A DNA stretch of 13,118 nucleotides from DATKSS01 sp049582065 (GTDB taxonomy: Bacteria; Chloroflexota; Dormibacteria; Dormibacterales; Dormibacteraceae): contig JBAUTF010000254.1 in assembly GCA_049582065.1 (NCBI GenBank), positions 1 to 13,118 on the forward strand, in the 5' to 3' direction. The position numbers and the translations under genes are program-made. Below are positions 1 through 7,574 of the stretch, in pieces. The notes beneath the pieces are model-generated. The model had not been told where the DNA came from, did no database searches, and worked only from the letters and a program-made list of their open reading frames with translations. How positions within the stretch are numbered: position 1 is the first letter of the stretch; the number at the start of each line of letters is the position of its first letter.

Positions 1-321
1 CTCTACCTCTCGGGATCCCGCGAGGGATTCGCTCCCCCCGCTCCGTTTACCCTCGATGAGCTGGACCCAGCCGGGGTGCTGCCTCCCAGGGTGTATACGC
101 GGGACGAGCTCGAACGCTATCTCGCGCACAGTGCCGAGAAGTGCCGAGAGACGTTCAAGAATCTGACCGACGAGCAAGCCCGGCGTGTGCATCAGATCGG
201 AAGCCGAGGGCGCACGATCCGCTTCGCCGAGCTCTTGCTCTACAACATGGGGCATGTTCGCGAGCACGCGGCTCAGCTGAGCATGTTCCTCGGCCAGAGA
301 CGCGGTTTGGCCTCCACCTAG
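1..321 (+). CDS. DinB-superfamily protein, C-terminal part (5' end outside window)
   Basis: The frame is open from the first base and ends with TAG at 319-321, giving about 106 residues, so the start lies upstream. An internal GTG (76) is not needed because residues before it fit the same protein (a Pro-rich stretch, then FTLDELDPAGVLP). The C-terminal helix contains NMGHVREHAAQL, with two His four residues apart, as in the metal-binding helix of DinB / DUF664-like four-helix bundles. This family includes thiol-dependent transferases (bacillithiol, mycothiol) and many uncharacterised members. The substrate cannot be told from this fragment, and the first metal-binding His, if present, lies outside the window. 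The family call is by remembered similarity; a more specific function is not supported. Confidence 0.75.
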   Translation, partial: LYLSGSREGFAPPAPFTLDELDPAGVLPPRVYTRDELERYLAHSAEKCRETFKNLTDEQARRVHQIGSRGRTIRFAELLLYNMGHVREHAAQLSMFLGQRRGLAST

Positions 322-342
322 GAGGCGCAAGTCGGAGGACAC

Positions 343-396
343 ATGACCGAAGACAGGATGAGGACGGGGTTGGAAGATTCACAGACAGCGATCTGA
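343..396 (+). CDS. possible 17-residue small ORF with a good Shine-Dalgarno
   Basis: An ATG at 343 is preceded by GGAGG (334-338) with a 4-nt gap and runs 17 codons to TGA at 394-396. The product (MTEDRMRTGLEDSQTAI) is charged and hydrophilic and resembles no family I recognise. It starts 21 nt after the DinB stop, so it could be co-translated. It could equally be a chance ORF or the stub of a decayed gene. The only support is the ribosome-binding site. Confidence 0.18.
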   Translation: MTEDRMRTGLEDSQTAI

Positions 397-403
397 CCGC
401 TGC

Positions 404-434
404 CCCGGGGCCATCAAACGTCGGCGACCCCGGG
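404..434. repeat. 7-bp GC inverted repeat between DinB gene and tRNA-Gln
   Basis: CCCGGGG (404-410) and CCCCGGG (428-434) are perfect inverted arms around a 17-nt loop. The element lies about 40 nt past the 3' end of the minus-strand tRNA-Gln and about 80 nt past the DinB stop, so it could help terminate either transcript. There is no T-run, so intrinsic terminator activity is only a guess. Confidence 0.3.
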
Positions 435-474
435 TTGTCCAGACATCAAGCCCCGATGGATTTGAATTCGGTTT

Positions 475-550
475 TGGTTCCGCGGGAAGGATTCGAACCT
501 TCGGTCAAGGATCCAAAGTCCTCTGCCTTACCGAGCTTGGCCACCGCGGA
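475..550 (-). tRNA. tRNA-Gln (anticodon UUG)
   Basis: The minus strand folds into a complete cloverleaf of 76 nt. The acceptor stem TCCGCGG pairs with CCGCGGA, followed by discriminator A and an encoded CCA (475-477). The D-stem is GCC/GGC. The anticodon stem GAGGA/TCCTT contains one G-U pair, and its loop CTTTGGA puts TTG at positions 34-36, reading CAA (Gln). The T-arm contains GGTTCGAATCC. There are no coding genes on the same strand on either side, so it is probably transcribed alone. Confidence 0.95.
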
Positions 551-563
551 TCGCAGCCACAAC

Positions 564-569
564 AGTATC
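564..569 (-). promoter_or_regulatory. possible -10 element for tRNA-Gln
   Basis: On the minus strand GATACT lies 13 nt upstream of the tRNA 5' end, which would place initiation about 6 nt before the mature tRNA. No convincing -35 hexamer is seen 16-18 nt further upstream, so this rests on one hexamer. Confidence 0.3.
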
Positions 570-636
570 GCGAAGGCTGCCACGATCCCGAGCCGGCCGC
601 GTGACCTACCGCCTGCCAGGCGCGTTCTGTAAAGCA

Positions 637-1035
637 ATGAAGAATGGCCTTCTCGGTGCGCTGGTGCTTCTGACGGCGGCTTGTGGTGCGTACCAGTTTC
701 CTGGCGCGACGCCGTCCACCGGTACTGGCACCGTCAGCGGACTCGTGACCGCGGTGCCATGCGCTCCTATGCAGCCGATTGCTGATGCGTGCACCAAGCG
801 ATTTGTGGCTGGAGTCGAGGTGGATTTCTCGAACGGCCGGAACAGCGCGGCGGCCGTCACGGACTCGCGGGGCTCCTACTCGATCGACCTGGCCGCCGGG
901 ACGTGGAAGGTCTCGCTGAAGACATACATGCGGATCATCACCGGGCCGACCGTCGTGACCGTCGCCGCGGGTTCGCATATCGTCGCCGACTACGTTCTCG
1001 ATACCGGAATCCGGGTCCCGATTCCGCAGCAATGA
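637..1035 (+). CDS. small predicted lipoprotein with carboxypeptidase-regulatory-like fold
   Basis: The 132-residue product starts MKNGLLGALVLLTAACG, a short signal peptide with a lipobox-like LTAAC, so Cys16 is the probable lipidated residue. The -3 residue is Thr, which is not the most typical. A Gly/Thr/Ser linker follows. The second half (VAGVEVDFSNGRNSAAAVTDSRGSYSIDLAAGTWKVSLK) has the pattern of a CarboxypepD_reg / prealbumin-like beta-sandwich: a conserved 'TDSxGxYSIDLAAGTW' segment, with Asp, Gly and Tyr at the expected places. An in-frame GTG at 601 would add 12 residues ahead of the signal peptide, so ATG 637 is preferred. It has no clear Shine-Dalgarno. The protein is likely outside the membrane; its role is unknown. 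It converges on leuS. Confidence 0.7.
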   Translation: MKNGLLGALVLLTAACGAYQFPGATPSTGTGTVSGLVTAVPCAPMQPIADACTKRFVAGVEVDFSNGRNSAAAVTDSRGSYSIDLAAGTWKVSLKTYMRIITGPTVVTVAAGSHIVADYVLDTGIRVPIPQQ

Positions 1036-1051
1036 GTAAAGGACCGCACCA

Positions 1052-1072
1052 CCCACCACCCCCCGCCCACCC
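1052..1072 (-). other. G-quadruplex-forming motif in convergent intergenic region
   Basis: On the minus strand the sequence reads GGG-T-GGG-C-GGGGGG-TGGT-GGG, four runs of at least three G with loops of 1, 1 and 4 nt. This satisfies the canonical G4 pattern. It lies 17 nt beyond the lipoprotein stop and about 140 nt past the leuS stop, so it would be present in read-through leuS RNA. A role in 3'-end formation is inferred only. Confidence 0.5.
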
Positions 1073-1209
1073 ATTGGGGGTGACGCGGATGGTATTGGCG
1101 GGGCGGTCGAGGGGTCAAGCCAGGTTGTTAAGGCTCGACGGACCAAGTCTCGTCGTCAAGGAACGAAGGCAAGGGCTCGTGGTTGGCGAAAGAGGGTCAA
1201 GCCTGGCCG

Positions 1210-3663
1210 TTACGGGACGAGGTTGATCAGCCGGTCCCGGACGTAGATCACCTTCGAGGGGCCACGCCCGTTCAAGGCTGCGCGGACTTTCTCGCTGGCC
1301 ATCGCCGCCTTCAGCGCCTCGGCCTCGGAAAGCCCAGCCTCGACGGACAGCCGGTCGCGCAGCTTGCCCGCGACCTGCACCACGAGGACCAGCTTCAGCT
1401 CGGCCGCGGCCGACGCGTCGAACTCCGGCCACGATGCATCCGCCAGCATCCCACCCTCGCCCAACCTCTCCCACATCTCCTCGCAGATGTGCGGCGCCAT
1501 GGGGTTGAGCAGCCTGACCAGCGTCCTCACGGCCGAATCCCACTCGTGATCTCGCGACCCGCCGCCCTGAAGGTAGTCCTGCATCGAGTTGGCCAGCTCC
1601 ATCAGCGCCGCCACGGCCGTGTTGAAGCGCAGCTCCTCGTTGTGCTCGGTGACCTTTCCGACCGTCTGCGCGACCTTGCGTCGCAACACGGCGACGCCCG
1701 CGGCCCCCTCTGCGCCTGGGCCGCCTTCGACGATCGATTCCGGTTCCAGCACCAACCTCCACACGCGCTGCAAGAACCGCACGACGCCGTTCAGACCGGC
1801 GTCCGACCACTCGACGTCTTCCTCCGGCGGGCCGATGAACATCTCGTAGATGCGCCCAGCGTCTGCACCCTGCGCCGCCACCAACTCCTCTGGCGAAACC
1901 CCGTTTCCCAGCGACTTCGACATCACCTGGCCGAAGCGCTTGACCATCCCCTGGTTGAACAGCCGTGTGAAAGGCTCCGACACCTGGAGCAACCCCGCGT
2001 CGTGCAAAACCTTGGTGAAGAAGCGCGAGTACAGGAGATGCAGAATCGCGTGCTCGACGCCGCCGGTGTACTGGTCGACCGGCATCCAGTGGTTGGCGAG
2101 CTCCGGATCGAACGGCTGCGCCTGGTCGTGCGGGCTCGCGTAGCGCAAGAAGTACCAGGACGAATCGATGAACGTGTCCATCGTGTCCGTCTCACGTCGG
2201 GCCTCACCGCCGCATTTGGGACATTTCGTGCGCCAGAACTCGGGTATGTCGGGCAGCGGCCGGTACTCCTTGGGCAGCAGCACCGGAAGCTGCTCCGCCG
2301 GCACGGGCACGATGCCGTCGAGAGGGCAGTAGATGACCGGGATCGGGGCGCCCCAGTACCGCTGGCGTGAGATGAGCCAGTCCCGCAGCCGGTACTTCAC
2401 CGCCGGCTTGCCCCTGCCTCGCGCCTCCAGCCACGCCGTCACCTTCGCGATGCCCGCGGCGCCGTCCAGCCCTGAGAACTGGCCGCTGTTGACCATCACG
2501 CCCGGGCCGGTGTACGCCTCGCGCAGCTCACCTTGTTCGCCGCCGGGCGGCGCGATCACCTCGCGGATCGGCAGGTGGTACGTCGTGGCGAACTCGAAGT
2601 CACGCTCGTCGTGCGCCGGCACGGCCATGATCGCGCCCGTGCCATAAGTCATCAGCACGTAGTCGGCGACCCAGATTGGGATGCGCTCACCGTCGACCGG
2701 GTTGATGGCGAAGCCGCCTGTCGCGACGCCCGACTTCACGCGCTCGGTGGACAAGCGTTCGATCTCGGTCTCCTTGCGCGCCTTCTCCACGTACTCGCGG
2801 ACCCGCGCCCGATGCTTCTCGGTCGTGATGCGCTCCACCAGCGGGTGCTCCGGCGCGAGCACCATGAACGTCGCGCCAAACAACGTGTCCGGCCGCGTGG
2901 TGTAGATGCGCACCGACTCGCCTCTGAGCCCCTCGACCTCGAAGTCGACTTCCGCGCCCTTGCTGCGCCCAATCCAGTTCGTCTGCATCACGCGCACCTT
3001 GTTGGGCCACTTGTCCAGCAACGCCAGGTCGTCGAGCAGCCGGTCCGCGTAGTCGGTGATCTTCAAGAACCATTGCTCGAGGTCACGCTTTTCCACCTCG
3101 ACGTCCGGATGGCGCCAGCACCGCCCGTTGATCACCTGCTCGTTGGCCAGCACCGTCTTGTCGACCGGGCACCAGTTGACGGGCGCCATGGCGCGGTAGG
3201 CGAGGCCGCGTTCCAGCATCAGGAGGAACAGCCACTGCGTCCAGCGGTAGTAGTCGGGCAGGCAGCTGGTGACCTCCCGGTCCCAGTCGTAGAGGATGCC
3301 CATCATCTTCAGCTCGCGCGTCCCCTTGGCGATGTTCCCCAACGTCCAGCTCTCGGGGTGAAGGTTCCCGCGCTTCATCGCCGCATTCTCGGCCGGCAGC
3401 CCGAACGCATCCCATCCGAACGGATGAAGCACCTCGAAACCCTGCATGCGCTTCATGCGCGCGAGCACGTCGCCCATCACGTAGTTGCGCGCGTGCCCGA
3501 CGGTCAGGTCACCCGACGGGTACGGGTACATGACCAGGTCGTAGTACTTCGGCTTCGGAGAATCGTCTGCCGCCTTCATCACCCCGCGCTCGGCCCAGAC
3601 CTTCTGCCACTTCGGCTCGATGTCCTGGGGCACATAGACGCTACGGCGGGGCCGGCTGACCAT
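1210..3663 (-). CDS. leuS: leucyl-tRNA synthetase
   Basis: This class Ia synthetase charges tRNA-Leu in the cytoplasm. It is full length at 817 residues from ATG 3663; a TTG at 3672 would add three residues. In order: an N-terminal helix (VPQDIEPKWQKVW); the Rossmann segment YPYPSGDL-TVGH-ARNY (about 46-60) with GWDAFGLPAENAA; and the CP1 editing domain, with the Thr-rich TTRPDTLFGATF and the Asp-bearing GTGAIMAVPAHDERDFEFA, so editing looks intact. Then come a zinc-type CPKCGG segment, TMDTFIDSSWYFLRY, the MSKS loop (VMSKSLGNG, 1912-1926), the anticodon-binding domain and a C-terminal domain ending VIYVRDRLINLVP. The first His of HIGH is Thr, and the first Lys of KMSKS is Val. It overlaps the upstream EamA gene by 23 bp. 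Confidence 0.97.
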   Translation of the reverse strand: MVSRPRRSVYVPQDIEPKWQKVWAERGVMKAADDSPKPKYYDLVMYPYPSGDLTVGHARNYVMGDVLARMKRMQGFEVLHPFGWDAFGLPAENAAMKRGNLHPESWTLGNIAKGTRELKMMGILYDWDREVTSCLPDYYRWTQWLFLLMLERGLAYRAMAPVNWCPVDKTVLANEQVINGRCWRHPDVEVEKRDLEQWFLKITDYADRLLDDLALLDKWPNKVRVMQTNWIGRSKGAEVDFEVEGLRGESVRIYTTRPDTLFGATFMVLAPEHPLVERITTEKHRARVREYVEKARKETEIERLSTERVKSGVATGGFAINPVDGERIPIWVADYVLMTYGTGAIMAVPAHDERDFEFATTYHLPIREVIAPPGGEQGELREAYTGPGVMVNSGQFSGLDGAAGIAKVTAWLEARGRGKPAVKYRLRDWLISRQRYWGAPIPVIYCPLDGIVPVPAEQLPVLLPKEYRPLPDIPEFWRTKCPKCGGEARRETDTMDTFIDSSWYFLRYASPHDQAQPFDPELANHWMPVDQYTGGVEHAILHLLYSRFFTKVLHDAGLLQVSEPFTRLFNQGMVKRFGQVMSKSLGNGVSPEELVAAQGADAGRIYEMFIGPPEEDVEWSDAGLNGVVRFLQRVWRLVLEPESIVEGGPGAEGAAGVAVLRRKVAQTVGKVTEHNEELRFNTAVAALMELANSMQDYLQGGGSRDHEWDSAVRTLVRLLNPMAPHICEEMWERLGEGGMLADASWPEFDASAAAELKLVLVVQVAGKLRDRLSVEAGLSEAEALKAAMASEKVRAALNGRGPSKVIYVRDRLINLVP

Positions 3664-4489
3664 GAGGTTCAAATTTTAGGGATGCGAGTTCATGACCCAC
3701 GATCGCGGCCAGGACCAGGCCCGCGCCTGCCGCCTGCAGCCACCCCAGCCGCTGGCCCGCCAGAACGACCGCCGCGGCCAGCGCCCACGCAGGTTCGGTG
3801 GTCATGATCAGGGCCGTCCGGCTCGCGCTGAGGTGCTGCTGCGCCCAGGTCTGGATGTAGAAGGCGAGCGCGGACGCGAAGAGCCCGGTGACGACGATCG
3901 CAAACCAAACACCGGCGCTCGGGAAGGAGAGCGTCGTCGAACCGCTCGCGGTGAATACCACCGCGCCGGTGCCCATCTGCACCATGGCCAGCGGCGCCGA
4001 CCGCAAGCCCGGCGACCACCGGCTCAGCAGGACGATGTGCAGCGCAAAGAGAAAGGCGCACGCGACCGTCAAGAGATCACCCAGGCCGAAGCCGCCCGGG
4101 CCGCCCACCAGCATGACGGTGCCGCCCAGCGCGACGAGCACGGCGATCACCGTCCACCGGCGCAGGGGCACCCCGAAGATCCGGTCGATGAGCGGCGTGA
4201 AGACGACGAACAGGCCGGTGATCAGCCCCGAGTTGCCCGGGCTCGTCATGGTGAGTCCGACCGTCTGGGTCAGGTAGCCGCCCGCCAGCACGATGCCGGC
4301 GACCACGCCCACCCACAGCTCGCGGCGGGAGGGCAGCCGCCGCACCAGCACGATCATCACGAGAAAGGCCAGCGCGAAGCGCAGCTCCAGGAAGGTCAGG
4401 GTCGGGTAGTGAGAGACTGCGTCCTTGACCAGCACGAAGGTCCAGCCCCAGACGGCCGTGACGATGAGAAGGAACAGGACGTAAATCAA
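3641..4489 (-). CDS. EamA-family (DMT superfamily) transporter
   Basis: This 282-residue integral membrane protein has about ten hydrophobic segments arranged as two EamA repeats (roughly residues 3-130 and 142-270), the usual length for the family. The N-terminus MIYVLFLLIVTAVWGWTFVLVKDAV is the typical first helix. SPGNSGLITGLFVVFTPLIDRIF lies in the first repeat, and FASALAFYIQTWAQQHLSASRTALIMTTEPAWALAAAVVL is the hallmark of the second. Such carriers export or import small metabolites (amino acids, nucleotide precursors, drugs); the substrate cannot be predicted. The start is TTG at 4489. No better start exists that keeps helix 1, and this codon shares a base with the divergent HIT start. 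The 3' end overlaps leuS, suggesting co-transcription. Confidence 0.9.
   Translation of the reverse strand: MIYVLFLLIVTAVWGWTFVLVKDAVSHYPTLTFLELRFALAFLVMIVLVRRLPSRRELWVGVVAGIVLAGGYLTQTVGLTMTSPGNSGLITGLFVVFTPLIDRIFGVPLRRWTVIAVLVALGGTVMLVGGPGGFGLGDLLTVACAFLFALHIVLLSRWSPGLRSAPLAMVQMGTGAVVFTASGSTTLSFPSAGVWFAIVVTGLFASALAFYIQTWAQQHLSASRTALIMTTEPAWALAAAVVLAGQRLGWLQAAGAGLVLAAIVGHELASLKFEPHGQPAPP
3673..3678 (-). promoter_or_regulatory. possible -10 element for short-leader leuS transcript
   Basis: TAAAAT on the minus strand lies 9 nt upstream of the leuS ATG (3663), inside the end of the EamA gene, in an AT-rich patch unlike its surroundings. Initiation 6-7 nt downstream would give a leader of only 2-3 nt. 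No Shine-Dalgarno precedes the ATG and no good -35 is visible. Confidence 0.4.
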
Positions 4490-4974
4490 TGGAGCGACTC
4501 TGGGCCCCGTGGCGCATGCAGTACATCGGCGGGGAGCAGCGACCTGGCTGCCTTTTCTGCCGCGTCCTCGAGAACCCCGACGACGAGGACGCAGCCCTGG
4601 CCGTCTGGCGCCCCGAGGGGGCGTTGGTCATGCTCAACAAGTTCCCGTACAACCCGGGACACGCGATGGTCGCGCCGCAAGCGCATCAAGGAAGCATCGA
4701 AGACCTGGACGACGCCCAGACCTTGAGCGTCATGCGCGCGCTCAGGCGCACCGTCGGCGTCCTGCGGGCCACGATGAACCCGGAGGGCTTCAACATCGGG
4801 GTCAACATCGGCCGCGCCTCAGGCGCCGGCATCCCCGACCACGTGCACTTCCACGTCGTGCCGCGTTGGAACGGCGACACCAACTTCATGGCCGTGATCG
4901 ATGACGTCAAGGTCGTGAACGAAGCCTTGCTCGAGACCGCCGCCAAGCTCAAGCAGGCTTTCGCCGCCAGCTGA
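4489..4974 (+). CDS. HIT-family nucleotide hydrolase/phosphorylase
   Basis: This 161-residue protein begins MERLWAPWRMQYI, the conserved opening of the bacterial HIT subfamily annotated as AP4A hydrolase/phosphorylase-like, which fixes the ATG at 4489. A CLFC pair (21-24) is a probable zinc ligand pair. The HIT motif is DHVHFHVVPRW, with His118, His120 and His122; by family knowledge the last-position His forms the nucleotidyl intermediate. FNIGVNIGRASGAGIPDH just before it is the typical substrate loop. Members cleave nucleotide phosphoanhydrides or phosphoramidates in the cytoplasm; the substrate here is unknown. AGGA (4476-4479) sits 9 nt before the start, inside the EamA gene. The 3' end overlaps the convergent amidohydrolase by 26 bp. 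Confidence 0.93.
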   Translation: MERLWAPWRMQYIGGEQRPGCLFCRVLENPDDEDAALAVWRPEGALVMLNKFPYNPGHAMVAPQAHQGSIEDLDDAQTLSVMRALRRTVGVLRATMNPEGFNIGVNIGRASGAGIPDHVHFHVVPRWNGDTNFMAVIDDVKVVNEALLETAAKLKQAFAAS

Positions 4975-6439
4975 CTCTGCCGCCGACAACGGTCGCCGTC
5001 ACGCGACCGTCCTCGACCACGGTCATGTCGCACAGCATTCCCGCGCGCAGCGAGCCCAGGTCCTTTTCCATGCCGGCGGCGTAGGCGGCGCCGGACGTGT
5101 AGGCCCGGAGCGCGGCGGGGCGTGTCATGGCGAGCTCTGGATACCAGCCGGCGTTACGCCGCCAGGCGGTCGCCGCCTCGATGCCCGCGAGCGGGTCGGC
5201 GGTCTCTACCGGAGCGTCCGACCCGAAGGCGAGCCGAGCGCCAGCTCGCTCGAGCGCGCGCCACGCGTAGGAATGGCGCGCGACGGCGGGCCACATGGCG
5301 TCGGCGAGCTCGCGGTCGGCCACAGCGTGGATCGGCTGCATCGACGCGATGACGCCGATTCGCGCGAAGCGGGGCATGTCCTTCGGGCTCACGCACTGGG
5401 CATGCTCGAGGCGCGGTCTCCAGCTGCGCCAAGCTGCGCGGTGCGGCGCCAGGGCGTCGAGCGCCCGGCGCACCGCCCCGTCGCCGATCGCGTGCAGGCA
5501 CACGTTGAGCTCGGCCCGGGCGCAGCGGTCGATCATGTCGACCAGCTCGGGCTGCTGGAGGCGAGCGATGCCCGACCCGTCGAGCATCTCTGCCGTGCGG
5601 CTGCCCAACGAGCCGTCGAGGAATGCCTTCACACCCCAGATGCGCAGCCAAGGATCGCCCCAGCCGGACCGCACGCCCACCCGCTCCGCGTGCGGCAGGT
5701 CGGACAGCGGCAGGTTGTAGACCACCCGCACCGTCAGGCGTCCGTCCGAGTTCAAGCGCTGGAGCGACCCGAAGCCTCGAGCGCTGTCCATCGAGTGCAC
5801 CGACGTGAGCCCGAGGCGGGCCAGGTCCCCGAGCACGCGCGCCATGGCCGCATCCAGCTCGCCGTCGGATGGCGTTGGCACGATGTCCGCCACCAGCGCC
5901 ATCGCCGTCTCGCGCAGGATGCCGGTCGCCTCGCCCATCTCGTCGCGGTCGATCCCCCCACCGGGCGGATCGGCAGTCGTACGGTCGATCCCGGCCCGCC
6001 GCAGCGCCTCGCTCGACACCCACGCGGAATGCCCATCCTTGCGCCGCAGGTAGACCGGGCGCCGGCCGGCCGCCTTGTCGAGCTGGGCGCGGTTGGGAAA
6101 CGCAGGATCCGGCCACGAGTCGTTGTACCAACCCGCGCCCGACACCCAGCCGTCCTTCGGCACCGTTTTGGCACGCTGCGCCACCTGCCGCAGAGCCTCA
6201 CCGACGGTGGCGACGCCGGTCAGGTCGAGGATCAGCCTACGGTCGGCCAGCCCTTCGAGGTGGATGTGGGAATCGATCAGGCCAGGCATCGCGCGGCCGC
6301 TCAGACGGGTGGCCTCGGCGCGACGGCCCGCCGCGGCACGGGCGCCCGGGCCCACCGCAAGGATGCGTCCGTCGACGCCTACCGCCACCGCGGGCTCGCA
6401 GCCTGTGAACAGCGCGGGATGGATCACGCCGGCTTTCAC
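4949..6439 (-). CDS. amidohydrolase family 3 (YtcJ-like metal-dependent hydrolase)
   Basis: The start is GTG at 6439, which overlaps the TGA of the upstream acyl-CoA dehydrogenase (GTGA), giving 496 residues. A longer in-frame opening upstream lies over the dehydrogenase gene and has a meaningless translation. The N-terminal beta domain (AVAVGVDGRILAVGPGA) leads into MPGLIDSHIHLEGL, with metal-binding His58 and His60. Further family marks are LTSVHSMDSARG, VKAFLDGSLGSRTAEM, LHAIGDGAVRRALDAL, RLEHAQCVSPKDMPRFARIGVIASMQPIHA, FGSDAPVETADPLAGIEAA and a C-terminal GSLRAGMLCDMTVVEDG. The family includes N-substituted formamide deformylases and imidazolonepropionase-like enzymes. The exact amide substrate is unknown. 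Pairing with the dehydrogenase suggests a catabolic unit. Confidence 0.93.
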   Translation of the reverse strand: MKAGVIHPALFTGCEPAVAVGVDGRILAVGPGARAAAGRRAEATRLSGRAMPGLIDSHIHLEGLADRRLILDLTGVATVGEALRQVAQRAKTVPKDGWVSGAGWYNDSWPDPAFPNRAQLDKAAGRRPVYLRRKDGHSAWVSSEALRRAGIDRTTADPPGGGIDRDEMGEATGILRETAMALVADIVPTPSDGELDAAMARVLGDLARLGLTSVHSMDSARGFGSLQRLNSDGRLTVRVVYNLPLSDLPHAERVGVRSGWGDPWLRIWGVKAFLDGSLGSRTAEMLDGSGIARLQQPELVDMIDRCARAELNVCLHAIGDGAVRRALDALAPHRAAWRSWRPRLEHAQCVSPKDMPRFARIGVIASMQPIHAVADRELADAMWPAVARHSYAWRALERAGARLAFGSDAPVETADPLAGIEAATAWRRNAGWYPELAMTRPAALRAYTSGAAYAAGMEKDLGSLRAGMLCDMTVVEDGRVTATVVGGRVSWRRKPA

Positions 6440-7569
6440 AGCCCGTACGTCTTGGCGATGATCTCCTTCATGATCTCGTCGGTGCCGGCGCCGATGCGCG
6501 CGAGGCGGGCGTCGCGCCAGGCTCGCTCCACCGGGAACTCGCGCATGTAGCCGTGACCGCCGAGGATCTGGATCGCCTCGTCCGCCACCTCGCAAGCGAC
6601 CTGCGTCGCCAGCAGCTTTGCCTGTGAGATCTCGCGCACCGGGTACTCGCCCTGGTCCCACAGCCGGGCGGTCTGGTACACGAACGCCTGGACCGCCGCG
6701 ATCTTGGTTCCCATGTCGACGAGCTTGTGCTTGATGACCTGGAACTGCGAAATCGGCTGCCCGAATGCCGTGCGGTTGCGCGCGTACTCCATCGAATATT
6801 CGAACACGCGCTGGGCGCCCGCGATCGCGCCGGCGGCAGCGATCATCCTCTCTCCCTGAAGCTCCCACATGAGGTTCTTGAAGCCGTCGCCCTCGTCACC
6901 GATGAGGTTCGCGACCGGCACATGACAGTCCTCGAACAGCAGCTCAGCCGTGTCCGAGGAATGCATGCCCAGCTTCTGCACTGTCCGAGTCACCGTGAAG
7001 CCTGGCGTCCCCTTCTCGACGAGGAGCAGGTTGTAGCCCTTGTGGCCGCGCTCTCGGTCGCCCTTGGTCACCACCAGGGCCCAGTGGCATCGCGCGCCGT
7101 TGGTGATGAATATCTTGCGGCCGTTGACGATGAACTCATCGCCGAAGCGCCGTGCCACGGTCGTGATCCCCGCGACGTCGGACCCCGCGTCCGGCTCGGT
7201 GATCGCGAGCGCGGCGATCTGCTCGCCCCGGATCGCCGGCACGAGCCACTTCCGCTTCTGCTCCTCGGTGCCGAAGCGGAACACCGGCGGCGTCGCCATC
7301 TCGGACTGCACAGCGACGGCCATGCCCAGCCCGCCGCAGGCGAGCTTTGCCATCTCCTCCGAGAGCACCACCGCCGAGAAGTAGTCCCCGCCTTGCCCGC
7401 CGTACTCGGGCGGGTATCGGAGCCCCAGGAAGCCCAGCTCGCCGAAGCGCTCGAAGATGGAGTCGGGGAAGGTCTTCTCCTCCCATTCGTCCAGGTGCGG
7501 CTGGACCTCTTTCTCCAGGAACCTGCGGATGTGCAGCCGCAGCTCTTCATGCGCGTCGGTGAAGTACAT
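6436..7569 (-). CDS. acyl-CoA dehydrogenase
   Basis: This flavoenzyme oxidises acyl-CoA to enoyl-CoA, passing electrons to ETF. It has 377 residues from ATG 7569, the normal family length. An N-terminal helical domain (MYFTDAHEELRLHIRRFLEKEV) is followed by the beta domain with LAITEPDAGSDVAGITT, KIFITNGARCHWALVV and KLGMHSSDTAELLFEDCHVP. The C-terminal helical domain contains ARNRTAFGQPISQFQ and ILGGHGYMREFPVERAWRDARLARIGAGTDEIMKEII. The medium-chain-type catalytic Glu is absent (GAGTDEI rather than YEGT). Glu240 in LQGERMIAA is at the place used by isovaleryl/long-chain types, which points to a branched or longer substrate; this is inferred. An in-frame extension up to 7770 is rejected because it does not look like protein. 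TAAACT lies 8 nt before the ATG. Confidence 0.95.
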   Translation of the reverse strand: MYFTDAHEELRLHIRRFLEKEVQPHLDEWEEKTFPDSIFERFGELGFLGLRYPPEYGGQGGDYFSAVVLSEEMAKLACGGLGMAVAVQSEMATPPVFRFGTEEQKRKWLVPAIRGEQIAALAITEPDAGSDVAGITTVARRFGDEFIVNGRKIFITNGARCHWALVVTKGDRERGHKGYNLLLVEKGTPGFTVTRTVQKLGMHSSDTAELLFEDCHVPVANLIGDEGDGFKNLMWELQGERMIAAAGAIAGAQRVFEYSMEYARNRTAFGQPISQFQVIKHKLVDMGTKIAAVQAFVYQTARLWDQGEYPVREISQAKLLATQVACEVADEAIQILGGHGYMREFPVERAWRDARLARIGAGTDEIMKEIIAKTYGL

Positions 7570-7574
7570 GCGTG

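Noticed and set aside
601..636. GTG 601 as the start of the small lipoprotein
   Set aside because: It would place 12 polar or mixed residues before the signal peptide; ATG 637 gives a normal lipoprotein signal.
1183..3807. Two long plus-strand open frames opposite leuS
   Set aside because: They are the usual antisense open frames of a GC-rich gene, with His/Arg/Leu-rich translations and no domain resemblance.
6440..6868. N-terminal extension of the amidohydrolase frame to 639 residues
   Set aside because: It lies over the acyl-CoA dehydrogenase gene in another frame and translates to Arg/Gly-rich nonsense; GTG 6439 with the GTGA overlap is the natural start.
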